A DNA stretch of 64,000 nt, taken from NCBI GenBank assembly GCA_037074705.1, contig JAYJMR010000076.1:1-64000 (forward strand), read 5' to 3'. The position numbers and the translations under genes are program-made. Positions 51,801-62,661 of the stretch are shown in pieces; position 1 is the first letter of the stretch, and each line of letters starts with the position of its first letter. Origin of the DNA: Zhengitettix transpicula. Taxonomy: Eukaryota; Arthropoda; Insecta; Orthoptera; Tetrigidae. The notes under the pieces are model-generated. The model was given only the letters and a program-made list of their open reading frames with translations. It was not told the DNA's origin and searched no databases.

Positions 51801-54800
51801 AATTTCACCAACCAAGAATCTTCAAATAACAAAGTCTTATTTCATAATAAATGACTCGTTCTTTATAAAAATTAGTCAAACCTGCACTTCTAAAATCTTA
51901 ATCTATTAATATTAATTAATATATCGTAATATTTCGACGTTTCGACGACAAGTTTGGAATTTCACCAACCAAGAATATTCAAATAACAAAGTCTTATTTC
52001 ATAATAAATGACTCGTTCTTTATAAAAATTAGTCAAACCTGCACTTCTAAAATCTTAATCTATTAATATTAATTAATATATCGTAATATTTCGACGTTTC
52101 GACGACAAGTTTCGAATTTCACCAACCAAGAATCTTCAAATAACAGAGTCTTATTTCATAATAAATGACTCGTTCTTTATAAAAATTAATCAAACCTGCA
52201 CTTCTAAAATCTTAATCTATTAATATTAATTAATATATCGTAATATTTCGACGTTTCGACGACAAGTTTGGAATTTCACCAACCAAGAATATTCAAATAA
52301 CAAAGTCTTATTTCATAATAAATGACTCGTTCTTTATAAAAATTAGTCAAAGCTGCACTTCTAAAATCTTAATCTATTAATATTAATTAATATATCGTAA
52401 TATTTCGACGTTTCGACGACAAGTTTGGAATTTCACCAACCAAGAATCTTCAAATAACAAAGTCTTATTTCATAATAAATGACTCGTTCTTTATAAAAAT
52501 TAGTCAAACCTGCACTTCTAAAATCTTAATCTATTAATATTAATTAATATATCGTAATATTTCGACGTTTCGACGACACGTTTGGAATTTCACCAACCAA
52601 GAATCTTCAAATAACAAAGTCTTATTTCATAATAAATGACTCGATCTTTATAAAAATTAGTCAAACCTGCACTTCTAAAATCTTAATTCATTAATATTAA
52701 TTAATATATCGTAATATTTCGACGTTTCGACGACAAGTTTCGAATTTCACCAACCAAGAATCTTCAAATAACAAAGTCTTATTTCATAATAAATGACTCG
52801 TTCTTTATAAAAATTAGTCAAACCTGCACTTCTAAAATCTTAATTCATTAATATTAATTAATATATCGTAATATTTCGACGTTTCGACGACAAGTTTCGA
52901 ATTTCACCAACCAAGAATCTTCAAATAACAAAGTCTTATTTCATAATAAATGACTCGTTCTTTATAAAAATTAGTCAAACCTGCACTTCTAAAATCTTAA
53001 TTCATTAATATTAATTAATATATCGTAATATTTCGACGTTTCGACGACAAGTTTGGAATTTCACCAACCAAGAATCTTCAAATAACAAAGTCTTATTTCA
53101 TAATAAATGACTCGTTCTTTATAAAAATTAAACAAACCTGCACTTCTAAAATCTTAATCTATTAATATTAATTAATATATCGTAATATTTCGACGTTTCG
53201 ACGACAAGTTTGGAATTTCACCAACCAAGAATATTCAAATAACAAAGTCTTATTTCATAATAAATGACTCGTTCTTTATAAAAATTAGTCAAACCTGCAC
53301 TTCTAAAATCTTAATCTATTAATATTAATTAATATATCGTAATATTTCGACGTTTCGACGACAAGTTTCGAATTTCACCAACCAAGAATCTTCAAATAAC
53401 AAAGTCTTATTTCATAATAAATGACTCGTTCTTTATAAAAATTAGTCAAACCTGCACTTCTAAAATCTTAATTCATTAATATTAATTAATATATCGTAAT
53501 ATTTCGACGTTTCGACGACAAGTTTCGAATTTCACCAACCAAGAATCTTCAAATAACAAAGTCTTATTTCATAATAAAATACTCGTTCTTTATAAAAATT
53601 AGTCAAACCTGCACTTCTAAAATCTTAATCTATTAATATTAATTAATATATCGTAATATTTCGACGTTTCGACGACAAGTTTGGAATTTCACCAACCAAG
53701 AATATTCAAATAACAAAGTCTTATTTCATAATAAATGACTCGTTCTTTATAAAAATTAGTCAAACCTGCACTTCTAAAATCTTAATCTATTAATATTAAT
53801 TAATATATCGTAATATTTCGACGTTTCGACGACAAGTTTGGAATTTCACCAACCAAGAATCTTCAAATAACAAAGTCTTATTTCATAATAAATGACTCGT
53901 TCTTTATAAAAATTAGTCAAACCTGCACTTCTAAAATCTTAATCTATTAATATTAATTAATATATCGTAATATTTCGACGTTTCGACGACAAGTTTCGAA
54001 TTTCACCAACCAAGAATCTTCAAATAACAAAGTCTTATTTCATAATAAATGACTCGTTCTTTATAAAAATTAGTCAAACCTGCACTTCTAAAATCTTAAT
54101 CTATTAATATTTATTAATATATCCCAATATTTCGACGTTTCGACGACACGTTTGGAATTTCACCAACCAAGAATCTTCAAATAACAAAGTCTTATTTCAT
54201 AATAAATGACTCGTTCTTTATAAAAATTAGTCAAACCTGCACTTCTAAAATCTTAATTCATTAATATTAATTAATATATCGTAATATTTCGACGTTTCGA
54301 CGACAAGTTTGGAATTTCACCAACCAAGAATCTTCAAATAACAAAGTCTTATTTCATAATAAATGACTCGTTCTTTATAAAAATTAGTCAAACCTGCACT
54401 TCTAAAATCTTAATCTATTAATATTAATTAATATATCGTAATATTTCGACGTTTCGACGACAAGTTTGGAATTTCACCAACCAAGAATATTCAAATAACA
54501 AAGTCTTATTTCATAATAAATGACTCGTTCTTTATAAAAATTACTCAAACCTGCACTTCTAAAATCTTAATCTATTAATATTAATTAATATATCCCAATA
54601 TTTCGACGTTTCGACGACACGTTTGGAATTTCACCAACCAAGAATCTTCAAATAACAAAGTCTTATTTCATAATAAATGACTCGTTCTTTATAAAAATTA
54701 GTCAAACCTGCACTTCTAAAATCTTAATTCATTAATATTAATTAATATATCGTAATATTTCGACGTTTCGACGACAAGTTTGGAATTTCACCAACCAAGA

Positions 54801-54938
54801 ATCTTCAAATAACAAAGTCTTATTTCATAATAAATGACTCGTTCTTTATAAAAATTAGTCAAACCTGCACTTCTAAAATCTTAATTCATTAATATTAATT
54901 AATATATCGTAATATTTCGACGTTTCGACGACAAGTTT
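48816..54938 (+). repeat. CGTA-dominated segment with TTTCGAATTT and GAATATTC tags
   Basis: Almost all monomers are AGTCA/CGTA types carrying CTATTAAT or TTCATTAAT. GTTTCGAATTT (49915, 51328 and later), GAATATTC (51035 and later) and CGACACGTTT (52579, 54149, 54620) become common. Several tags recur at 1413 bp, nine monomers: TTCGAAGAC at 47550, 48963 and 50376; GTTTCGAATTT at 49915 and 51328. A loose 9-mer is suggested but not every monomer follows it. CATGAATATTTAAAT near 49459 is unique. Confidence 0.65.
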
Positions 54939-57450
54939 GGAATTTCACCAACCAAGAATCTTCAAATAACAAAGTCTTATTTCATAATAAATGACTCGTT
55001 CTTTATAAAAATTAGTCAAACCTGCACTTCTAAAATCTTAATCTATTAATATTAATTAATATATCGTAATATTTCGACGTTTCGACGACAAGTTTCGAAT
55101 TTCACCAACCAAGAATCTTCAAATAACAAAGTCTTATTTCATAATAAATGACTCGTTCTTTATAAAAATTAGTCAAACCTGCACTTCTAAAATCTTAATC
55201 TATTAATATGAATTAATATATCCCAATATTTCGACGTTTCGACGACACGTTTGGAATTTCACCAACCAAGAATCTTCAAATAACAAAGTCTTATTTCATA
55301 ATAAATGACTCGTTCTTTATAAAAATTAGTCAAACCTGCACTTCTAAAATCTTAATCTATTAATATTAATTAATATATCGTAATATTTCGACGTTTCGAC
55401 GACAAGTTTGGAATTTCACCAACCAAGAATCTTCAAATAACAAAGTCTTATTTCATAATAAATGACTCGTTCTTTATAAAAATTAGTCAAACCTGCACTT
55501 CTAAAATCTTAATCTATTAATATTAATTAATATATCGTAATATTTCGACGTTTCGACGACAAGTTTGGAATTTCACCAACCAAGAATCTTCAAATAACAA
55601 AGTCTTATTTCATAATAAATGACTCGTTCTTTATAAAAATTAGTCAAACCTGCACTTCTAAAATCTTAATCTATTAATATTAATTAATATATCGTAATAT
55701 TTCGACGTTTCGACGACAAGTTTCGAATTTCACCAACCAAGAATCTTCAAATAACAAAGTCTTATTTCATAATAAATGACTCGTTCTTTATAAAAATTAG
55801 TCAAACCTGCACTTCTAAAATCTTAATCTATTAATATTAATTAATATATCCCAATATTTCGACGTTTCGACGACACGTTTGGAATTTCACCAACCAAGAA
55901 TCTTCAAATAACAAAGTCTTATTTCATAATAAATGACTCGTTCTTTATAAAAATTAGTCAAACCTGCACTTCTAAAATCTTAATTCATTAATATTAATTA
56001 ATATATCGTAATATTTCGACGTTTCGACGACAAGTTTGGAATTTCACCAACCAAGAATCTTCAAATAACAAAGTCTTATTTCATAATAAATGACTCGTTC
56101 TTTATAAAAATTAGTCAAACCTGCACTTCTAAAATCTTAATCTATTAATATTAATTAATATATCGTAATATTTCGACGTTTCGACGACAAGTTTGGAATT
56201 TCACCAACCAAGAATATTCAAATAACAAAGTCTTATTTCATAATAAATGACTCGTTCTTTATAAAAATTAGTCAAACCTGCACTTCTAAAATCTTAATCT
56301 ATTAATATTAATTAATATATCGTAATATTTCGACGTTTCGACGACAAGTTTGGAATTTCACCAACCAAGAATCTTCAAATAACAAAGTCTTATTTCATAA
56401 TAAATGACTTGTTCTTTATAAAAATTACTCAAACCTGCACTTCTAAAATCTTAATCTATTAATATTAATTAATATATCCCAATATTTCGACGTTTCGACG
56501 ACACGTTTGGAATTTCACCAACCAAGAATCTTCAAATAACAAAGTCTTATTTCATAATAAATGACTCGTTCTTTATAAAAATTACTCAAACCAGCACTTC
56601 TAAAATCTTAATCTATTAATATTAATTAATATATCCCAATATTTCGACGTTTCGACGACACGTTTGGAATTTCACCAACCAAGAATCTTCAAATAACAAA
56701 GTCTTATTTCATAATAAATGACTCGTTCTTTATAAAAATTAGTCAAACCTGCACTTCTAAAATCTTAATCTATTAATATTAATTAATATATCGTAATATT
56801 TCGACGTTTCGACGACAAGTTTCGAATTTCACCAACCAAGAATCTTCAAATAACAAAGTCTTATTTCATAATAAATGACTCGTTCTTTATAAAAATTAGT
56901 CAAACCTACACTTCTAAAATCTTAATTCATTAATATTAATTAATATATCGTAATATTTCGACGTTTCGACGACAAGTTTCGAATTTCACCAACCAAGAAT
57001 CTTCAAATAACAAAGTCTTATTTCATAATAAATGACTCGTTCTTTATAAAAATTAGTCAAACCTGCACTTCTAAAATCTTAATTCATTAATATTAATTAA
57101 TATATCGTAATATTTCGACGTTTCGACGACAAGTTTCGAATTTCACCAACCAAGAATCTTCAAATAACAAAGTCTTATTTCATAATAAATGACTCGTTCT
57201 TTATAAAAATTAGTCAAACCTGCACTTCTAAAATCTTAATTCATTAATATTAATTAATATATCGTAATATTTCGACGTTTCGACGACAAGTTTCGAATTT
57301 CACCAACCAAGAATCTTCAAATAACAAAGTCTTATTTCATAATAAATGACTCGTTCTTTATAAAAATTAGTCAAACCTGCACTTCTAAAATCTTAATTCA
57401 TTAATATTAATTAATATATCGTAATATTTCGACGTTTCGACGACAAGTTT
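54939..57450 (+). repeat. 16-monomer HOR copy 1 (2512 bp)
   Basis: Exactly 16 x 157 bp. Tags with partners 2512 bp downstream: CGACACGTTT at 55248, 55876, 56504 and 56661; GAATATTC at 56216; GACTTGTTC at 56410; and the row of four GTTTCGAATTT monomers from about 56820. Within it, CGACACGTTT at 54620 (just outside), 55248, 55876 and 56504 is spaced 628 bp, so a 4-mer is nested in the 16-mer. Private changes include AATATGAAT near 55210 and CCTACAC near 56908. Confidence 0.9.
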
Positions 57451-59962
57451 CGAATTTCACCAACCAAGAATCTTCAAATAACAAAGTCTTATTTCATAAT
57501 AAATGACTCGTTCTTTATAAAAATTAGTCAAACCTGCACTTCTAAAATCTTAATCTATTAATATTAATTAATATATCGTAATATTTCGACGTTTCGACGA
57601 CAAGTTTCGAATTTCACCAACCAAGAATCTTCAAATAACAAAGTCTTATTTCATAATAAATGACTCGTTCTTTATAAAAATTAGTCAAACCTGCACTTCT
57701 AAAATCTTAATCTATTAATATTAATTAATATATCCCAATATTTCGACGTTTCGACGACACGTTTGGAATTTCACCAACCAAGAATCTTCAAATAACAAAG
57801 TCTTATTTCATAATAAATGACTCGTTCTTTATAAAAATTAGTCAAACCTGCACTTCTAAAATCTTAATCTATTAATATTAATTAATATATCGTAATATTT
57901 CGACGTTTCGACGACAAGTTTGGAATTTCACCAACCAAGAATCTTCAAATAACAAAGTCTTATTTCATAATAAATGACTCGTTCTTTATAAAAATTAGTC
58001 AAACCTGCACTTCTAAAATCTTAATCTATTAATATTAATTAATATATCGTAATATTTCGACGTTTCGACGACAAGTTTGGAATTTCACCAACCAAGAATC
58101 TTCAAATAACAAAGTCTTATTTCATAATAAATGACTCGTTCTTTATAAAAATTAGTCAAACCTGCACTTCTAAAATCTTAATCTATTAATATTAATTAAT
58201 ATATCGTAATATTTCGACGTTTCGACGACAAGTTTCGAATTTCACCAACCAAGAATCTTCAAATAACAAAGTCTTATTTCATAATAAATGACTCGTTCTT
58301 TATAAAAATTAGTCAAACCTGCACTTCTAAAATCTTAATCTATTAATATTAATTAATATATCCCAATATTTCGACGTTTCGACGACACGTTTGGAATTTC
58401 ACCAACCAAGAATCTTCAAATAACAAAGTCTTATTTCATAATAAATGACTCGTTCTTTATAAAAATTAGTCAAACCTGCACTTCTAAAATCTTAATTCAT
58501 TAATATTAATTAATATATTGTAATATTTCGACGTTTCGACGACAAGTTTGGAATTTCACCAACCAAGAATCTTCAAATAACAAAGTCTTATTTCATAATA
58601 AATGACTCGTTCTTTATAAAAATTAGTCAAACCTGCACTTCTAAAATCTTAATCTATTAATATTAATTAATATATCGTAATATTTCGACGTTTCGACGAC
58701 AAGTTTGGAATTTCACCAACCAAGAATATTCAAATAACAAAGTCTTATTTCATAATAAATGACTCGTTCTTTATAAAAATTAGTCAAACCTGCACTTCTA
58801 AAATCTTAATCTATTAATATTAATTAATATATCGTAATATTTCGACGTTTCGACGACAAGTTTCGAATTTCACCAACCAAGAATCTTCAAATAACAAAGC
58901 CTTATTTCATAATAAATGACTTGTTCTTTATAAAAATTACTCAAACCTGCACTTCTAAAATCTTAATTTATTAATATTAATTAATATATCCCAATATTTC
59001 GACGTTTCGACGACACGTTTGGAATTTCACCAACCAAGAATCTTCAAATAACAAAGTCTTATTTCATAATAAATGACTCGTTCTTTATAAAAATTACTCA
59101 AACCAGCACTTCTAAAATCTTAATCTATTAATATTAATTAATATATCCCAATATTTCGACGTTTCGACGACACGTTTGGAATTTCACCAACCAAGAATCT
59201 TCAAATAACAAAGTCTTATTTCATAATAAATGACTCGTTCTTTATAAAAATTAGTCAAACCTGCACTTCTAAAATCTTAATCTATTAATATTAATTAATA
59301 TATCGTAATATTTCGACGTTTCGACGACAAGTTTCGAATTTCACCAACCAAGAATCTTCAAATAACAAAGTCTTATTTCATAATAAATGACTCGTTCTTT
59401 ATAAAAATTAGTCAAACCTGCACTTCTAAAATCTTAATTCATTAATATTAATTAATATATCGTAATATTTCGACGTTTCGACGACAAGTTTCGAATTTCA
59501 CCAACCAAGAATCTTCAAATAACAAAGTCTTATTTCATAATAAATGACTCGTTCTTTATAAAAATTAGTCAAACCTGCACTTCTAAAATCTTAATTCATT
59601 AATATTAATTAATATATCGTAATATTTCGACGTTTCGACGACAAGTTTCGAATTTCACCAACCAAGAATCTTCAAATAACAAAGTCTTATTTCATAATAA
59701 ATGACTCGTTCTTTATAAAAATTAGTCAAACCTGCACTTCTAAAATCTTAATTCATTAATATTAATTAATATATCGTAATATTTCGACGTTTCGACGACA
59801 AGTTTCGAATTTCACCAACCAAGAATCTTCAAATAACAAAGTCTTATTTCATAATAAATGACTCGTTCTTTATAAAAATTAGTCAAACCTGCACTTCTAA
59901 AATCTTAATTCATTAATATTAATTAATATATCGTAATATTTCGACGTTTCGACGACAAGTTT
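57451..59962 (+). repeat. 16-monomer HOR copy 2 (2512 bp)
   Basis: This copy matches the preceding unit tag for tag: CGACACGTTT at 57760, 58388, 59016 and 59173; GAATATTC at 58728; GACTTGTTC at 58922; GTTTCGAATTT from about 59332. There is no net indel between the copies. By eye I noted only a handful of private changes here, such as ATATTGTAAT near 58518, AAAGCC near 58899 and CTTAATTTATT near 58967. It is the largest clean tandem HOR in the window. Confidence 0.9.
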
Positions 59963-60590
59963 GGAATTTCACCAACCAAGAATCTTCAAATAACAAAGTC
60001 TTATTTCATAATAAATGATACGTTCTTTATAAAAATTACTCAAACCTGCACTTCTAAAATCTTAATTCATTAATATTAATTAATATATCTCAATATTTCG
60101 ACGTTTCGACGACAAGTTTGGAATTTCACCAACCAAGAATCTTCAAATAACAAAGTCTTATTTCATAATAAATGACTCGTTCTTTATAAAAATTAGTCAA
60201 ACCTGCACTTCTAAAATCTTAATCCATTAATATTAATTAATATATCGTAATATTTCGACGTTTCGACGACAAGTTTGGAATTTCACCAACCAAGAATCTT
60301 CAAATAACAAAGTCTTATTTCATAATAAATGACTCGTTCTTTATAAAAATTAGTCAAACCTGCACTTCTAAAATCTTAATCTATTAATATTAATTAATAT
60401 ATCGTAATATTTCGACGTTTCGACGACAAGTTTGGAATTTCACCAACCAAGAATCTTCAAATAACAAAGTCTTATTTCATAATAAATGACTCGTTCTTTA
60501 TAAAAATTACTCAACCCTGCACTTCTAAAATCTTAATCTATTAATATTAATTAATATATCCCAATATTTCGACGTTTCGACGACAAGTTT
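59963..60590 (+). repeat. Four monomers between the 16-mer HOR and the array edge
   Basis: The first monomer has ATACG, ACTCA, TTCATTAAT and the unusual ATCTCAATA. It is followed by AGTCA/CGTA monomers and one with ACTCAACCC and CCCA. GTTTCGAATTT and CGACACG tags stop here, marking the end of the amplified unit. Confidence 0.65.
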
Positions 60591-62345
60591 GGAATTTCAC
60601 CAACCAAGAAACTAAAAATAACAAAGTTTTATTTTATAATAAATGATTCGTTCTTTATAAAAATTACTCAAACCTGCACTTCTAAAATCTTAATCTATTA
60701 ATATTAATTAATATATCCCAATATTTCGACGTTTCGACGACAAGTTTGGAATTTCACCAACCAAGAATCTTCAAATAACAAAGTCTTATTTCATACTAAA
60801 TGACTCGTTCTTTATAAAAATTACTCAAACCTGCACTTCTAAAATCTTAATCTATTAATATTAATTAATATATCGTAATTTTTCGACGTTTCGACGACAA
60901 GTTTGGAATTTCACCAAGAATCTTCAAATAACAAAGTCTTATTTCATAATAAAAGATTCGTTCTTTGTAAAAATTACTCAAACCTGCACTTCTAAAATCT
61001 TAATCTATTAATATTAATTAATATATCGTAATATTTCGACGTTTCGACGACAAGTTTGGAATTTCACCAACCAAGAAACTATAAATAACAAAGTCTTATT
61101 TCATAATAAATGATTCGTTCTTTATAAAAATTACTCAAACCTGCACTTCTAAAATCTTAATCTATTAATATTAATTAATATATCGTAATATTTCGACGTT
61201 TCGACGACAAGTTTGGAATTTCACCAAGAATCTTCAAATAACAAAGTCTTATTTCATAATAAAAGATTCGTTCTTTGTAAAAATTACTCAAACCTGCACT
61301 TCTAAAATCTTAATCTATTAATATTAATTAATATATCCCAATATTTCGACGTTTCGACGACAAGTTTGGAATTTCACCAACCAAGAATCTTCAAATAACA
61401 AAGTCTTATTTCATAATAAATGATTCGTTCTTTATAAAAATTACTCAAACCTGCACTTCTAAAATCTTAATCTATTAATATTAATTAATATATCGTAATA
61501 TTTCGACGTTTCGACGACAAGTTTGGAATTTCACCAACCAAGAAACTATAAATAACAAAGTCTTATTTCATAATAAATGATTCGTTCTTTATAAAAATTA
61601 CTCAAACCTGCACTTCTAAAATCTTAATCTATTAATATTAATTAATATATCCCAATATTTCGACGTTTCGACGACAAGTTTGGAATTTCACCAACCAAGA
61701 ATCTTCAAATAACAAAGTCTTATTTCATAATAAATGACTCGTTCTTTATAAAAATTACTCAAACCTGCACTTCTAAAATCTTAATCTATTAATATTAATT
61801 AATATATCGTAATATTTCGACGTTTCGACGACAAGTTTGGAATTTCACCAACCAAGAAACTATAAATAACAAAGTCTTATTTCATAATAAATGATTCGTT
61901 CTTTATAAAAATTACTCAAACCTGCACTTCTAAAATCTTAATCTATTAATATTAATTAATATATCGTAATATTTCGACGTTTCGACGACAAGTTTGGAAT
62001 TTCACCAACCAAGAAACTAAAAATAACAAAGTCTTATTTCATAATAAATGATTCGTTCTTTATAAAAATTACTCAAACCTGCACTTCTAAAATCTTAATC
62101 TATTAATATTAATTAATATATCGTAATATTTCGACGTTTCGACGACAAGTTTGGAATTTCACCAACCAAGAAACTATAAATAACAAAGTCTGATTTCATA
62201 ATAAATGATTCGTTCTTTATAAAAATTACTCAAACCTGCACTTCTAAAATCTTATTCTATTAATATTAATTAATATATCATAATATTTCGACGTTTCGAC
62301 GACAAGTTTGGAATTTCACCAACCAAGAAACTAAAAATAAACCGG
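60591..62345 (+). repeat. Variable right-edge block of the 157-bp array
   Basis: About eleven monomers carry changes seen nowhere else: AAGAAACTA(T/A)AAATAAC in place of AAGAATCTTCAAATAAC (near 60608, 61075, 61541, 61856, 62013, 62170 and 62326), AAAAGATTCG with CTTTGTAAAAA (60953 and 61261), and loss of one CCAA unit (60914 and 61222). The last pair is spaced 310 bp, two monomers less one CCAA. ATTCG/ACTCA is the prevailing type. Array edges commonly hold more divergent copies because exchange homogenises them less. The last eight array bases fit the monomer up to AAAAATAA; the final ACCGG does not. Confidence 0.82.
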
Positions 62346-62368
62346 NNNNNNNNNNNNNNNNNNNNNNN
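62346..62368. other. Assembly gap of 23 Ns
   Basis: There are 23 undetermined bases between the 157-bp array and the right flank. The ACCGG before the Ns is off-consensus for the satellite, which would read CAAAGTC. The true distance and the adjacency of the two satellites are therefore not proven by this sequence. Confidence 0.99.
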
Positions 62369-62465
62369 ATTATTATTCAGAAAGACAATAATATTCCATA
62401 TTCAGTTGCAGAAACAATGTATTATTTTTATTATTAAATTTCATCACTAATAAGTTTTAAAACTT
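62369..62465. other. Unique-looking AT-rich spacer
   Basis: Ninety-seven bases have no visible similarity to either satellite. The stretch is AT-rich with ATTATT runs, has no open reading frame of note and no terminal repeats. It is the only apparently single-copy DNA in the window and could anchor the junction, although it is short. Confidence 0.6.
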
Positions 62466-62661
62466 AAAGGGTTCAGTAATTTTAAATTTCAAAGTTCGTT
62501 AATTTTTAATTTAGGGGTTCGTTAATTTAAAAATTTAAGGGTTGGTTAATTTTATAATTTAGGGGTTCGTTAATTTTATAATTTAGGGGTTCGGTAGTTT
62601 TGTAACCTTTTGGGTTTTAGAATTTTATAAAACTTGGGGATTTGAAAAATTTTGTAAACTT
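62466..62661 (+). repeat. Degenerate tandem repeat of about 24 bp
   Basis: About eight imperfect units of the form AGGGGTTCGTTAATTTTATA, 22-26 bp long, run from AAGGGTTCAG near 62467 to the AGGGGTTTGG at 62662. The two best units (about 62538-62584) are almost identical. Later units drift from GTTCG toward GGTTTGGTAATTTTGTAAAC, which is the corresponding piece of the 109-bp satellite, so the patch grades into that array. Confidence 0.75.

Larger units (their letters stand above)
1..62345 (+). repeat. 157-bp tandem satellite array, about 397 head-to-tail copies
   Basis: The GGAATTTCAC start recurs at 1, 158, 315, 472, 629 and so on, with a 157-bp step. The last start is at 62310, which is 397 periods minus a net 20 bp of indels, so there are 397 full monomers and a 36-bp partial one. 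All copies lie on the same strand, with no inversion and no inserted element. The consensus has about 41 G or C in 157 (26% GC), with 27 C and 14 G on this strand. Most variation falls at monomer positions 104-137; positions 1-50 and 138-157 are much more constant. Stop codons occur in all frames, and 157 is not a multiple of 3, so a frame cannot continue from copy to copy. Long single-orientation arrays with nucleosome-scale monomers are typical of centromeric or pericentromeric satellites; that role is inferred. The array starts before the window. Confidence 0.98.

Noticed and set aside
1..62345. Open reading frames on either strand of the 157-bp array
   Set aside because: They are short and stop codons recur in every frame of the monomer. 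Because 157 is not divisible by 3, a frame cannot continue from copy to copy. Nothing resembles a protein family.
1..62345. CRISPR-like regularly spaced repeats
   Set aside because: The whole 157-bp unit repeats, with no unique spacers between short repeats. This is plain tandem satellite.
62369..62465. Gene remnant or solo LTR in the unique spacer
   Set aside because: At 97 bp of low-complexity AT-rich DNA, with no TG...CA ends, reading frame or recognisable motif, there is nothing to support it.
62466..62661. Plant-type telomere repeat (TTTAGGG) in the flank
   Set aside because: TTTAGGG appears inside some units (AATTTAGGGGTTCG), but the period is about 24 bp with no TTTAGGG tandem run. 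It is most likely coincidental.
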